Shown: in pieces, positions 36,348 through 48,786 of the stretch | Layout of the letters: every line of letters begins with the position of its first letter | How positions within the stretch are numbered: position 1 is the first letter of the stretch | DNA from: Gordionus sp. m RMFG-2023 | Taxonomy: Eukaryota > Nematomorpha > Gordioida > Chordodea > Parachordodidae | DNA length: 64,000 bases | Direction of reading: 5' to 3' | Assembly (NCBI RefSeq): GCF_954871325.1 | Contig: NC_088776.1 | Span: 15,686,052-15,750,051, forward strand | The notes under the pieces: generated by a model | Told to the model about the DNA's origin: nothing | Databases searched by the model: none | Seen by the model: the letters and a program-made list of their open reading frames with translations, nothing else | Position numbers and translations under genes: made by a program

Positions 36348-39300
36348 TCTATATTAAATTTTCCGATGTCCTCACTACGTCATCGTGACGTCATGTCACT
36401 CGATACGTATTTATTTTTATTTATTTTTATTTGTTGGTTTTATTTATTTATTTTATACAAACAGATGAATGGAATTTCAAGAATTGATGGTGTACACATA
36501 CCTAACATGGATTGAGAGATTTGAAAAATCGTCTTTGAATTGATAAAAACAATATTCCTTCAACTTTGTAAATATGAATGAAACTTTTTATTTCACTTAA
36601 TCCTTTCTTTATTTTTTAGATTACCTTATCAATTTTCATCTCATATTATCAATTACACATTAATGAAATCTCTACAAGACTCAACTTGTATATTTATTTT
36701 GAACATACTCACATTTTTTGTCAGTACTTACATTACAATTTTTTATACTCACATTTTTCTTTCATAACCAATAATTAAGAAGATAACCAAGTATATTCAA
36801 ATATTTAAATATTCTTATCTTAACTTATTTATAATCTCCAATCCTTATAAATAACTCTTTCTTTATATTTTCTCCTCCCTTAATGAATTTATTTATCACT
36901 AAATTTTATTAACTCATTCTTTTCTTTCTATCTCTATTATCTATTAACCACTATTTCTCAAAACCTTATCAATTCCATTAATTTAATTTTTAAAATATAA
37001 AAATTTATACCTCTTTCCCCCCCCTTTTTTAATCTTATTTTTTAATTACCTTACAATTAATTAACCTTAATCTTAATAACATTACATTCATCATGCTATT
37101 TTTTAACTTTTAGAATATCATAATAGGCTTAATAAGTATCCCAAATTTTTTTTTTGATGATAGCCAAACCTTATCAATTCCTTTAATTTAATTTTTATTA
37201 TTTTTATAATATAATAATTTATACCTTCCTTTTTCCCCCTTTTTTAATCTTATTTTTTAATTAACTTACAATTAATTAACCTTAATCTTATTAACATTAC
37301 ATTCATCATGTTATTTTTTAAATTTAAGAATATTATAATAGGCTTGATAAGTCCCCCAAAAAATTTTTTTTGATGATAGCCAAACCTTATCAATTCCTTT
37401 AATTTTTATTATTTTTATAATATAATAATTTATACTTTCTTTTTCCCCCCTTTTTTAATATTATTTTTTAATTACCTTACAATTAATTAACCTTAATTTT
37501 AATAACATTACATTCATCATGTTATTTTTTAACTTTTAGAATATCATAATAAGCTTGATAAGTCCCCCAAAAATTTTTTTTGATGATAGCCCTCTAACTA
37601 CTAGAAATATGCATCTAATATTGACCCATCTACTGGTTTACATTATTTTAATGTTTGTTTAATTTCAACAATAGTTTATTTATATTTTTGCCTGATTTCT
37701 TTATTTGTCTAGGCTAACCCTAATCCCTCACATTGCTACAAAACATGATGACTCTATTATTAAAGATAGGCAAAGAATAATGACGATTAAACAAACGCCT
37801 TATCCGTTCTAAAGTTACTGGTAGACAAAATAATAAAGAACTACGCTTGAAATGATCTGGAGGTTTATTTTGTTTTTTTTTTATCTTATGTTTTATATTT
37901 ATGTTTATTTTATTTTCACCCAGTTCTCCAAATTATACTATCACCACTAACACAATTCCTATGCCTGCGCCTATTTTTTAACAAATATAAACATTTAATT
38001 CTGTACTATCATTCACTTCACTAGGAGTTAATATAAATATTACTTTCGATTCTCTGAGAAACTTTCAAGGATATTTAGAGGAATGTTAAAACTTGAATGT
38101 ACAGTACGGCCAATTTCATCAACTTTATTAATGGAAAAATATGCAGTAGTTCTGTCGTGACCTTTAAAACAATACTTACGACCGTTTTATGGTTGAGTTA
38201 ACATTCTAGTTTATGATTCTATTTTAGAAGGTGTTATAGTAAGCAGGGAGTAAAGCAAGATATTACAAAAAGATTTAAAACTTTTATAAATAAATATATT
38301 TTAAAAATATTTAACTACAATTTAACTAAAAAACTATAATAAATTTATGCTTTATATATAAAATAAAACTATTAAATAATTAAATGAAACTATTAAATAA
38401 AGTTAATAAAAATGGTGTTAATTTAATGAATGTAAGATACAAAAATTTGTGCTAAATAATAACCATTATACAAAATAGTAATCCATGTTTAACAGAAGGG
38501 GATACCAGGCTGACATTGACAGAAATATCGTTTTGCCTGTTCAAACTTGAATGTACAGTACGGCCAATTTAATCAACTTTATTAATGGAAATATATGCAG
38601 TAGTTTCTGTCTTGGCCTTTATAACAATACTTACCCCCGTTTTAAGGTTGAGTTAACATTATCGTTCATGATTCTATTTTAGAGGGGGATACCAATGCTG
38701 ACATTGACAGAAATATCGTTTTGCATTCTTCTTTTACCAGTATCCCAAGGCATAGGCATATCATCTTTATCAGGACGTAATGTTTTTTGTACACTGCTTT
38801 GTTCATCCGTCATCACTTTCATCTACAACCCTAAATGCATTGGCATACGCAGCGGGGAGGAAAGCCAAAAAATGAAGATGCCGGATATATTTTTCAAAAT
38901 ATATTTTTTGTTTAGAGTGTTGTGCAGATTTAGTTTAAACAATTCCATATTTTTTAATTCGTTTGTAAATAAAAATTTTAACTTGTAAAAATTGATAAGA
39001 ATATATAAATATGTTATTTTAACAACTTTTTTACAAGTCAAATAATTTTATTTTCAAATAAATTAATAAATTTGGAAATGTTTTGAATTAAATTTACACA
39101 GTATATTTGTTAATATTTATTCCTAACTCATATTAAATATATATTTAATTACATTTATTATCACATTCATAAGTAAGTTTATCAATTAATTTCGATTTCA
39201 AGTTTTCCGGCGTAATATTATCTTATTATTTTCAAATTTTTAGTGGCGTGATATTTATCTACCATTTTTAAATTTCTAGTCAAATAATAATTATTCTGAA

Positions 39301-40389
39301 ATTGTCCAGAGAGATAGAAATTGCAACCTTGTCATACGAGATAGAGTCTCTGCCATCAAGCAGTAACAGATTTTATGGAGTTAGAAGAGCCGATTATTTG
39401 CTATTACTGACATATCACAATGGCCTGAAAGAAATTTTTCCTTAGAAGCAAAAAAATTATTGGATTCAATGTTTATTCAAAATTTTTTTCTCATTAGAAT
39501 GTACACCATGTTTTGTAGCAATGTGAGGGATTAGGGTTAGCCTAGACAAATAAAGAAATCAGGCAAAAATATAAATAAACTATTGTTGAAATAAAACAAA
39601 CATTAAAATAATGTAAAACCGGTAGATGGGTCAATATTAGATGCATATTTCTAGTAGTTGGAGGGCTATCATCAAAAAATTTTTTTGGGGGACTTATAAA
39701 ACCTATTATGATATTCTAAAAGTTAAAAAATAATATGATGAATATAATGTTATTAAGATAAAGATTAATTAATTGTAAGGTAATTAAAAAATAAGATTAA
39801 AAAAGGGGGAAAAAAGAAGGTATAAATTATTATATTATAAAAATTAAATTAAAGGAATTGATAAGGTTTTGAGAAATAGTGGTTAATAGATAATAGATAG
39901 AAAGAAAAGAATGAGGTAATAAAATTTAGTGATAAATAAATTCTTTAAGGGAGGGGAAAAAAAATAAAGAAAGAGTTATTTATAAGGATTGGAGATTATA
40001 AATAGGTAAGGATAGGAATATTTAAATATTTGAATATATTTGGTTATCTTCTTAATTATTGGTTATGAATGAGTATAAAAAGATTTCATTAATGGTAATT
40101 GATAATATGAGATGAAAATTGATAAGGTAATCTAAAAAATAAAGAAAGGATTAAGTAAAATAAAAAGTTTCATTCATATTTACAAATTTGAAGGAATATT
40201 GTTTTTATCAATTTAAAGACGATTTTTCAAATCTCTCAATCCCTGGTAGGTATGTGTACAGTGTACACCATCAATTCCATTCATCTGTATGAATAAAATA
40301 AAATCAAATCAACAAATAAAAAAAATAAAAGTACCGATGACATGACGTTACGATGACGTAGTGAGGACATCGGAAAATTATAATATAGA
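36348..40389. mobile_element. Two Helitron relics head-out in inverted orientation
   Basis: Both outer ends read inward as TCTATATTA...TTTTCCGATG followed by TCCTCACTACGTCATCG, preceded outside by A or its complement. This fits a Helitron 5' end (TC after host A). The left copy (36348 to about 38990, plus) carries fragments of the Helitron-like N-terminal domain at 38695-38990 in shifting frames (IVLHSSFTSIPRHRH... and FITFIYNP). Two near-copies of a 150-bp segment lie at 38090-38240 and 38545-38690. The right copy (40389 back to about 39505, minus) has only the outer arm. The middle (about 38990-39505) is unrelated AT-rich DNA. Confidence 0.7.
36961..37598. repeat. Three tandem ~210-bp units in the left Helitron arm
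   Basis: Each unit starts CCTTATCAATTCC, passes through a pyrimidine tract (CTTTTTCCCCC) and the CCTTACAATTAATTAACC block, and ends with AAGTCCCCCAAA-TTTTTTTTGATGATAGCC. The right arm at about 39660-39880 and the copy at 46780-46990 carry only one unit, so the tandem growth happened in this copy. Confidence 0.85.
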
Positions 40390-40390
40390 T

Positions 40391-42612
40391 ATCTTAAATT
40401 ATTTAATTAGATATTTTGAACCAAATTGTTACTTATTATTTATTCGCTTCATTTTTTAAATTCAAATGATAAAACTTTTTATAAAAATCACGAAAGACGA
40501 TATCGTGTTAATAATTTCATTTTTTTTAATATTTAATCTCGGTACCCAGCAAGTTTATTCGAAAAAATGGTCGGTTTATTTAATAAGCCATTATATTTAT
40601 AGAGAAACGTAGGAGTGTAGGTTTTTTACAAACTCGGGAGCCAGAGCTAGCCTTTTAGTATTAATATTATTACATATATTAAAAAATGATCTCAATTAGT
40701 GCGGTGTTGATCCATAAATATTCTGCGATCCCATATTAATAGGCCATGACAGAAAATAGTATTTAAGGCTTCGATTTACACGATTTTTAAAATGGGTAAA
40801 TAAGATTATAGCCAAAATATTAACACATATCTATCTGTTTCAAAATTTCATCAATCGATGTTCAAACCTATCTTAATTCGTGGACAAAATATATAAGCTT
40901 AGGTAATTTTTTGGATAAAACCTTATGTTATTGCGTAAACATTCTATTTTTTTTTTAGCTATTCTATCATTCAAAATAATTCGATTTTTTTTTAAACATT
41001 TAAATAATTTTAGATATCTCTTATAAAAGAGGTTAATGGAAGCATATATTATTATGTAAAAATAGATGAATAATACTCTCGAACGTTAGTTCTTACAATT
41101 TAAAAAAATCACATCATGGTAAAAACATTATGTAAAATATATAGATAAAAATAAAATGTTTTATTCTGTACTTTATCTTATAATCAACAAAGTAGTTAAG
41201 ATGATCTCCCTTTAAAAAAGAGTAATTAATTATATTTATATCTTAAATTATTATTATTAACATTAATAATATTAAAATATGAATTGTATTATATTAGCCA
41301 ATGACATATAATAATACCTAGACTGACGATGTATTCATAATAATGCATCTGAAAGCGTCGTTGAATGCAAATCTATAGACCCGCCATTTTGATAACCCTT
41401 ATAGTAATTATTTTCATATTAAAAACTACTATTAAATTGATAACTTGATTTCTTATTATCTCGATGATCAGGCAATTCTTTAATAAAGTTTGCGTCAGGC
41501 ATAGGAATAAATTGGCCTCTCGTTAAAATTTTTTAATAATGATATAGGTAACTAAAATGGCGTCCCCAGCTGTTTTTAATTGATGTACACTTTAATGAAT
41601 GCATCTTCCTAGATATTATTATATGTCATATTAGCATATAATAAAATAGTATATCATTTGCATTCATGCATATTCATACATCTAATTTCAAAATCATACA
41701 AACATTAATTTTTTTATGGATTTACACGTTTTAAACCCCTAGTTTGTTTATTGTCAGCTCTAATTGATGTTTTTTGAGTATCTTTTTAATGTATAAACTT
41801 AATATAAGATTGATATATTAAATTAATTATTAAAATTTGATGATTTTTAAATATCCTTTTAATGTATAAAATAAATATAAAATTTAATAGGGCGGAATTA
41901 TGTTTTACTGTGAAGCTTAGATTTAAGGCCATTGGTTCTATAGACAATAAAGGAATAAATGATTTTTCACAGGTTAAAATTTATATAAAATTGTTAGATA
42001 TATAGATTTTAAGTTTTTGTTTATTACAAATATATTTATTTCAAACGGCAATAACATAAAGATTTTGTTTCTTAACTTAAAAAATCAGTTTATATCATCG
42101 TTTTTATCGTTACAATTTACATTTTTTAAAATTTTAAACAAAGAACATTTTATTTTCGTTTTGTGTAACTTGATTATTATTTTATTATTTATTTTATCAA
42201 TTAATAAAATGGGTATATAATCATCATTTTTCTAACAGAGATGGTAATTTATTTAAGGATACAAAGATATTTATGACGAAACATTCGATTTTTTATTTTT
42301 ATATTTTCTATGATGTATTTTATTGCTGAATGACTTTGTTATAGTGATATAGTTTTTACGTATTTATGATATGCAGAAAATATTACAGGAATTAATCCCG
42401 GATTTATTTTTAGCAAAAATGATTATTAAAATAATAGAAATAAATTGAAATATAATAATTGAGTTCTCGTCAGAATTGCCTGATAAGAACCATTAGTCGG
42501 TGGATGAAGTTTATTCACCAATAAAGGCGTCTGTTTTAAATCTGATCGATTCTGAATAAATATTCTGTTCTATTACTTTTGATTTATTGAAAGACATTTA
42601 AAGCGTCGAAAT
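40391..42612. other. AT-rich non-coding stretch
   Basis: No gene was recognised. It includes a diverged MITE copy (about 40760-40975) and, at about 41330-41615, a pair of facing ATGCATTC/GAATGCAT-type motifs bordering somewhat G+C-richer DNA, possibly an old inverted-repeat element. The frame 42017-42220 is hydrophobic and AT-driven and is not considered a gene. Confidence 0.45.
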
Positions 42613-43036
42613 CAGTGGCGTAGCTAGGAATTTTCCTTAGAGGGGGTCCATACATATAAAAGCCTGGGGGGATTCGCTTCCCAAACCTCCTTATACGGGC
42701 CTTTGTCCCTTTTGCGCCGGCCTTCGGCCGAGTTTATCTTACAAATCATAACCATATCTTCGGTAATATATAATAAATATATTTTTTAAATGCATCAATA
42801 ATATGTTATTATAATTTAGTGGATTATTCTCAATGACTTTATGATAATACTATCCAGAATAATTTCAATAGTAATATAATACCTTCCACAAACATCAAAA
42901 CCAGAAAAATATAAATATTAATGGTATTTATTTGATATAAAGTCACTTTTAAGTCATTTGAACGTATAATCTAAAAAAATATTTTTGCTCTGGGAGGGGT
43001 CCAAACCTGAAAACCACCCCCGTAGCTACGCCACTG
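42613..43036. mobile_element. hAT-type MITE with perfect 8-bp target duplication
   Basis: This 424-bp element has the ends CAGTGGCGTAGCTAGG and CGTAGCTACGCCACTG and no coding capacity. It is flanked by identical 8-mers GTCGAAAT (42605-42612 and 43037-43044). The termini resemble CAGTGGCGTAGC ends seen in animal hAT elements. The perfect duplication suggests fairly recent insertion. Confidence 0.92.
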
Positions 43037-43149
43037 GTCGAAATATATCACGTTTAACGTCATTTAAATAAAAATTTTGATTCAAAATATTTTATCCTGG
43101 CAATTAGAAACGTAATGCAAAGGCAACTGGAACATTAGTATCTAAGATA

Positions 43150-44530
43150 TATAGTATAGAAAAGGAATTCAATTTAAAAAAAACAATACAGATTGTAACT
43201 AATGCTGGGGCTAATGCCAAAAGAAGCATCAGATTAGGGGATGTATGCTTAGGAGGGCATGGACTTCATAATTTAGTTACAGTTGATGGCATATAAAAAG
43301 TTGCCAGAATTAGCGTCTACATGACAAGATTTTCGATGCAAATCTCAAAAATCTATGCCTACCCTCCCCCCCACACCCCTATTATTAATTACACCTTTTT
43401 TATTATACGGGTGCTCCTCTCATAAATTTAAAGAGAATAACTTAAATTATTTTAGCTCTACTACCAACTATCAAAATATTGTGAATATAAAAGAGTTATT
43501 TTTTAGATCATGAATTCAATTAAAAACCCCCCTCATTCACTATTATTATGAATGTATTATTATAGCATATTGTTTGGCATGAATATGAGTTTGCTGAGAA
43601 TGTCTAACCCTTTTAAATTACATTTTAAAGGATAGCAGAAAGTTTTATTCGGAAAATAATGTCTATGATTGTTTGCAATATATATTTGGTGGTATTAATT
43701 TTTAAGCAATATATTTTTCCCTATTTAATCAAAAAATTTAATCCCCCCCCCAAAAAAAAATGTGTCCTACCCCCCTCGATAAAGATTGATGCAAACTGCC
43801 ACCCCCCACCCCCCTACCATTTACTTTCATGTAGACGCTGGCCAGAATATATTTTCTTATTAAAATTAGAGAAATTATTTCAGCCTCAGATATTGAGTAG
43901 CTGATTTGGAATGTGAAATTAGATGAGTATCGTAAATACCTGCAATCAATTTATGAGAGATGGCATATTGTGGATATTGATGATTCTGATCCATATCTTG
44001 ATAAACATTTTGATACTTCTGATGAAACTATCAATACGAATTGCATTTCACCAACAAATCTAATTAATAGCATTAAGAATTGCCACACCAGCCGGCACCA
44101 TATTAATTATGCTAGAAAATATCTATAGTGTTAACAAATGGATATAATTGACGATGAAATAGAAACATATACAAATCAATAAATCTGATTGCTCAGATAT
44201 CATTTGCCTAAAAAAAATATGCAAAAAACATAGGTTTCCAATTACAACTTAAAGTAATTTATTTTAAAAATATTTAACATTAGATATTAGCGACACTACT
44301 TGATCCGAGATTTTAAAATTATATTGTTTCAGAATATTTAAGTTCGAATTCTACATCATAATTTTTAATTAGACATTTGAAACTTTTAGAGCATGATAGA
44401 AATGCACAGAATGAGATTCAAATGAAGATAATGGGCAACCATCTATATATCGCTAAAATAGCTCGTAAACATTCCCTTCCAAGCAACGATTATAATAACA
44501 TTAACATTGAGCAAGAATGCCAAATTTTGC
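43150..44530 (+). pseudogene. Degenerate hAT transposase, interrupted by a nested MITE
   Basis: Plus-strand pieces: about 43185-43300 reads VTNAGANAKRSIRLGD...GGHGLHNLVTVDGI, the TD-G-SN...C-H-LNL-V part of hAT catalytic domains. It resumes after the insertion at 43311-43840 with 43913-44128 and then, past stops, LLEHDRNAQNEIQMKIMG near 44390. Stops and frame changes mark it as dead. No ends were identified. Confidence 0.65.
43311..43840. mobile_element. MITE nested in the hAT relic
   Basis: This 530-bp element has inverted ends (T/C)AGCGTCTACATGA and is flanked by identical 8-mers GCCAGAAT (43303-43310 and 43841-43848). C-rich subterminal tracts (CCCTCCCCCCCACACCCC; CCACCCCCCACCCCCC) lie near both ends. 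It splits the hAT coding relic around it. Confidence 0.88.
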
Positions 44531-44556
44531 TCAACTAACATACTATACCTAATTAG

Positions 44557-44700
44557 TAGTGTTGTTAAAGTTATTTTTTGAAAATAACTAGTTACAGTTA
44601 CTAGTTATTGGCAAAAATATAACTAGTTACAGTTAGTTACATTTGTACAGTTATTTTTCAAAAATAACTAGTTACATTATACGTTACTTTGTATATCATT
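44557..44700. repeat. Lone hAT-type terminus with AACTAGTTAC repeats
   Basis: It starts TAGTGTTGTTAAAGTTATTT and then carries at least five AACTAGTTAC or TAACTAGTTA motifs in 120 bp, the layout of transposase-binding subterminal repeats. The opposite end was not found. Confidence 0.6.
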
Positions 44701-45899
44701 CATATAACGCATTTATTTACTGAACGAATTTATTTAATATAAAAAAATTATGATATACAAATTATAATCATTTGTTTAAAAAAAATATACAACTTATTTA
44801 TATAAAAAAAAAGTAAACCGAAAAAAATATCGGATAATATAATATTTATATTTACATAGAATAAAGAGCACTTGATGTAATAACAACATTATATTTAATA
44901 AAGAGTATTTTTAAATTTACCACGTATCTTGAGAAAAATACTATTTATTCATGATAATTATAATTTTACTAAATCTGATTTTTAATATATTATATTACTT
45001 ACTTTATATTTTACTTGCATTCCAAATTTATTTTAATTTGTTCTAATAAAATCAATAGAATATTATTGATACTAGTAGATAGCCCGTCAAAAATGACGGA
45101 GAATGAGAATTTTATTCGTTTTTTTAAGAAAGATGTTACCTTTTATTTAAAAATCATATCCAATTTATATAATTTTTAAACCCCCCCCTCCCCATTTAGG
45201 TCAAGTCCAAGCAATGTCATTGAGTCCAACCCATTAGGACTAAGAGTGGAAACTATTATTTGAGTCAAAATATATTTAAATGAGCTTGTACCCAATACCA
45301 AAATTCTTTGTAAATATATTACTGGTTACATAAGACTAACATTTAACATTAAAAAATTTCAAGCCAGGTCCAAGCTCATAATATTTGGAAAAAATTTCCA
45401 CGCGTTCAAGACCTTATAATTTATAAAAAAATTTCTCAAGCCTAGCTCAACCCATAATAATTTTGAAAATTTTTTCCTAGCCCGGCCCATAATAATTTGT
45501 ATAAGATATTCCCAAGTCTAGGTGCAAGCAAATATTAATCTTGAGGAATATTTTTCAAGCCCAGTCCATCACATATTAAGTTTCAAAACTATTTCCCAAA
45601 CCCGGAGATAGTTAAATTTCTAAATAATTTATCAACACATGAAGGGGAAATCTCGGATTTACCAATTAGTGAGTTAACTCCTTTTATCAAAAAATTTGAT
45701 AAGGGCTATCTATATCTTTTGTTAAGTACAAAAAAATGCTATCTATTTAAATTACAAAAATGCCATTCAATACTAATGAAACTTATATGCAATTTATTTA
45801 TATATTTTTTAAGAAATTTGTTTTTCTTGCCATATAAATTTAGGTATTTTTTTTAAAAAATGATGAGGATTAATTAATACTCTGTGTGTCTGGTAAAAA
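44701..45899. other. AT-rich stretch with subterminal-type repeats
   Basis: No gene. From about 45170 to 45625 a loose unit of 40-50 bp is repeated (for example AAGCCCGGCCCATAATAATTT and its variants), resembling the GC-rich subterminal blocks of the hAT elements at 29634 and 53122. It begins with a C8 tract near 45181. Confidence 0.5.
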
Positions 45900-47678
45900 T
45901 AAGAGCAAATCCTTTATGACATTTTAATTTTTGATGGAAAAAGCGACAAAATAAATCTGGGCAGTCGTCTGCAGAAGAAAAAATTAATGTATAATATCAT
46001 CCCATTTAGGGTTGTAGGTGAAAGTAATGAATAATGACGGATTACCAAAGCAGTGTACAACACCCATTGCATCCTGATAAAGCTGAGGAGAAGAACGCGA
46101 AATGATATTTCTGCCAAAGTGTCAATTTTGGTATACCCCTCTAAAATAGAATCATGAACGACATTGTCAACTCAACCATAAAACGGTCGTAAGTATTGTT
46201 ATAAAGGCCATGACAAAACTATCGCATATTTTCCCATTAATAATGTTAATGAAATTGGCTGCACTACACATTCACGTTTGAACATCTCTCTAAATATTCA
46301 TGAAAGTTCCTCAGGGAATCGGATAAAGTATTATTTATAATAACTCCTAATGAGGTGAATGATAGTGGAATTAAATGCTTATATTTGTTAAAAATTAGGC
46401 AGAGGTGGCATAGGGATTGTGGTAGTGGTGATAGAAATATCATTTGGAGGCAACTGGGTGTATAAAATAAACATATAGATATAAAACATTAGATAAAAAA
46501 CAAAATAAACCTCCAGAGGAGTTCACAGTGCCTTATCATCTTGGCCACCAGTAACTCTAGAACGGGTAAGGCGTTTGTTGAATCGCCATTTTTTCCTTTG
46601 CTTATCTTTAATAATAGATTCATCATGTTTGGTAGCAATGTGAGGGATTAGGGTTAGCCTAGACAAATAAAGAAATCAGGCAAAAATATAAATATACTAT
46701 TGTTGAAATTAAACAAACATTAAAATAATGTAAAACCGGTAGAAGGGTCAATATTAGATGCATATTTCTAATAAGTTGGAGGGCTATCATCAAATAAAAT
46801 TTTTGGGGGACTTATCAAGTCTATTATGATATTATAAAAGTTAAAAAATAACATGATAAATGTAATGTTATTAAGATAAAGGTTAATTAATTGTAAGGTA
46901 ATTAAAAAATTAGATTAAAAAAGGGGGGAAAAAGAAGGTATAAATTATTATATTATATTATATAAATTAAAGGTGATAAGGTTTTGAGATATAGTGGTTA
47001 ATAGATAATAGAGATAGAAAGAAAAGAATGAGATAATAAAATTTAGTGATAAATAAAAATGTTTATTTTTGTTAAAAAATAGGTGGAGGTGGCATAGGGA
47101 TTGTGATAGTGGTGATAGAAATATCATTTGGAGAACTGGGTGAAAATAAAATAAACATAGATATAAAACATAAGATAAAAAAAAACCTCCAGATGAGTTC
47201 ATTTCAAGCGTAGTTCTTTATTATTTTGTCTACCAGTAACTCTAGAACGGGTAAGGCGTTTGTTTATTCGTCATTATTTTCTTTGCTTATCTTTAATAAT
47301 AGAATCATCATGTTTTGTAGCAATGTGAGGGAATAAGGTTGGGTTAGCCTAGACAAATAAAAAAATCAGGCAAAAATATAAATAAACATTATTATTGAAA
47401 TAAAATGAAGATTTTTTGGAATAGATATAAAATAATATATAATACTATTTATAATAAAAATAATATACTATGTATATTTTTTGTGCGTTATACAAAATAA
47501 TCAGCAGGGAATAATAGAGCAATGGTGGATCCGACAAAATGGTAAGCTTTTAAAAAAGTAGGATCCTTAAAAATTGTTATATTCATTTAGTTAAATTTTA
47601 AAAATGTACTTTGATATAATTTTCAATTAGACAAAATATTCATCAGAGATAAAAGGGCATATTGAGCGGCTTGACAAA

Positions 47679-48460
47679 TATCTAAAATAGAAACAAAGAA
47701 TAATATAAAGAATATAAATGCAATGAACATGATCTAAAATAAAAACAAAAGAATAAATAAAAAATAGAGTCAATATTAGGTTAACCTCTCTAGAAATAGT
47801 GGGAATACAATCATTAACTGAGGTTAGGACATGGCTTGTTATCTAAAATAGAAACAAAAGAATAAATAAAAAAAATAAATGCATTGAACTTGATGAGGAG
47901 TTATACCACCTGTACAATCATTAAATATGGGTAAGACAGGGCTTGTTATCTAAAATAAAAACAAAGAATAATATAAAGAATATAAATGCAATGAACATGA
48001 TCTAAAATAAAAACAAAAGAATAAATAAAAAATAGAGTCAATATTAGGTTAACCTCTCTAGAAATAGTGGGAATACAATCATTAACTGAGGTTAGGACAT
48101 GGCTTGTTATCTAAAATAGAAACAAAAGAATAAATAAAAAAAATAGATGCATTGAACTTGATGAGGAGTCAATATACCACCTGTACAATCATTAAATATA
48201 GGTAAGACATGGCTTGTTATCTAAAATAGAAACAAAAGAATAAATAAAATAAATAAATGCATTGAACTTGATGAGGAGTCAATATACCACCTGTACAATC
48301 ATTAAATATGGGTAAGACAGGGCTTGTTATCTAAAATAAAAACAAAGAATAATATAAAGAATATAAATGCAATGAACATGATCTAAAATAAAAACAAAAG
48401 AATAAATAAAAAATAGAGTCAATATTAGGTTAACCTCTCTAGAAATAGTGGGAATATCAT
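47679..48460. repeat. Composite satellite inside the Helitron relic
   Basis: Units built from ATCTAAAATA(G/A)AAACAAA, AATATAAATGCAATGAACATG and GGTTAACCTCTCTAGAAATA recur. The GGTTAACC landmark occurs near 47779, 48047 and 48428. A subunit of about 112 bp (TTGAACTTGATGAGGAGT...GACATGGCTTG) is present extra times in the third period, so the array has a higher-order structure with unequal unit number. Confidence 0.85.
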
Positions 48461-48697
48461 CCATCATAAGCTAAAAATAGATATGATCATAAAAAATGAA
48501 CAAATAAATTACTTCTTCTGATTTCAGGAATTCAAATAAAATGATAATCTCTAAAAATTGGTATCTGGCACTCCGATTTCAGTCAAGGAAAATGATAGTC
48601 TCATAAAAAATCAACAAATAAATTACTTCTTCTGATTTCAGAATTTGGTATGAACATCTGTTTAAAAAAAATAATAAACAAATAAATAAATACGTAC

Positions 48698-48760
48698 CGA
48701 TGACATGACGTAACGATGACATGACGTAGCGATGACATGACGTCAGCGATGACGTAGTGA
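48698..48760. repeat. CRE-like tandem array at the Helitron terminus
   Basis: Four successive 14-17-bp units CGATGACATGACGTNA lie next to the terminus; the fourth is CGATGACGTAGTGAGGA. One unit contains TGACGTCA, the full CRE palindrome. The copies at 36380-36400 and 40335-40365 have fewer units. Confidence 0.8.
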
Positions 48761-48786
48761 GGACATCGGAAAATTATAATATAGAT

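Larger units (their letters stand above)
45900..48785 (-). mobile_element. Helitron relic with Rep-type N-terminal domain fragment
   Basis: The minus strand begins at 48785 with the same TCTATATTATAATTTTCC terminus as the pair at 36348-40389. Near 46120-46000 the minus strand encodes SSPQLYQDAMGVVHCFGNPSLFITFTYNPKWDDI (split here only by its residues being quoted in part: QLYQDAMGVV, LFITFTYNPKWDDI), the Helitron-like N-terminal signature. The upstream coding portion near 46440-46200 is frame-broken. It includes a satellite array (47679-48460) and a terminal CRE-like array (48698-48760). The helicase domain and the 3' hairpin end were not found. Confidence 0.75.

Noticed and set aside
42017-42220. 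67-residue hydrophobic frame as a small membrane protein
   Set aside because: Composition is what AT-rich random DNA gives, with no family match and no neighbouring gene signals.
46948-47202. 84-residue minus-strand frame as a gene
   Set aside because: Lies inside the Helitron arm repeats and is frame-chance in low-complexity DNA.
47679-48460. CRISPR array
   Set aside because: Repeat units are long and contiguous, without short uniform repeats and unique spacers, and the window is animal DNA.
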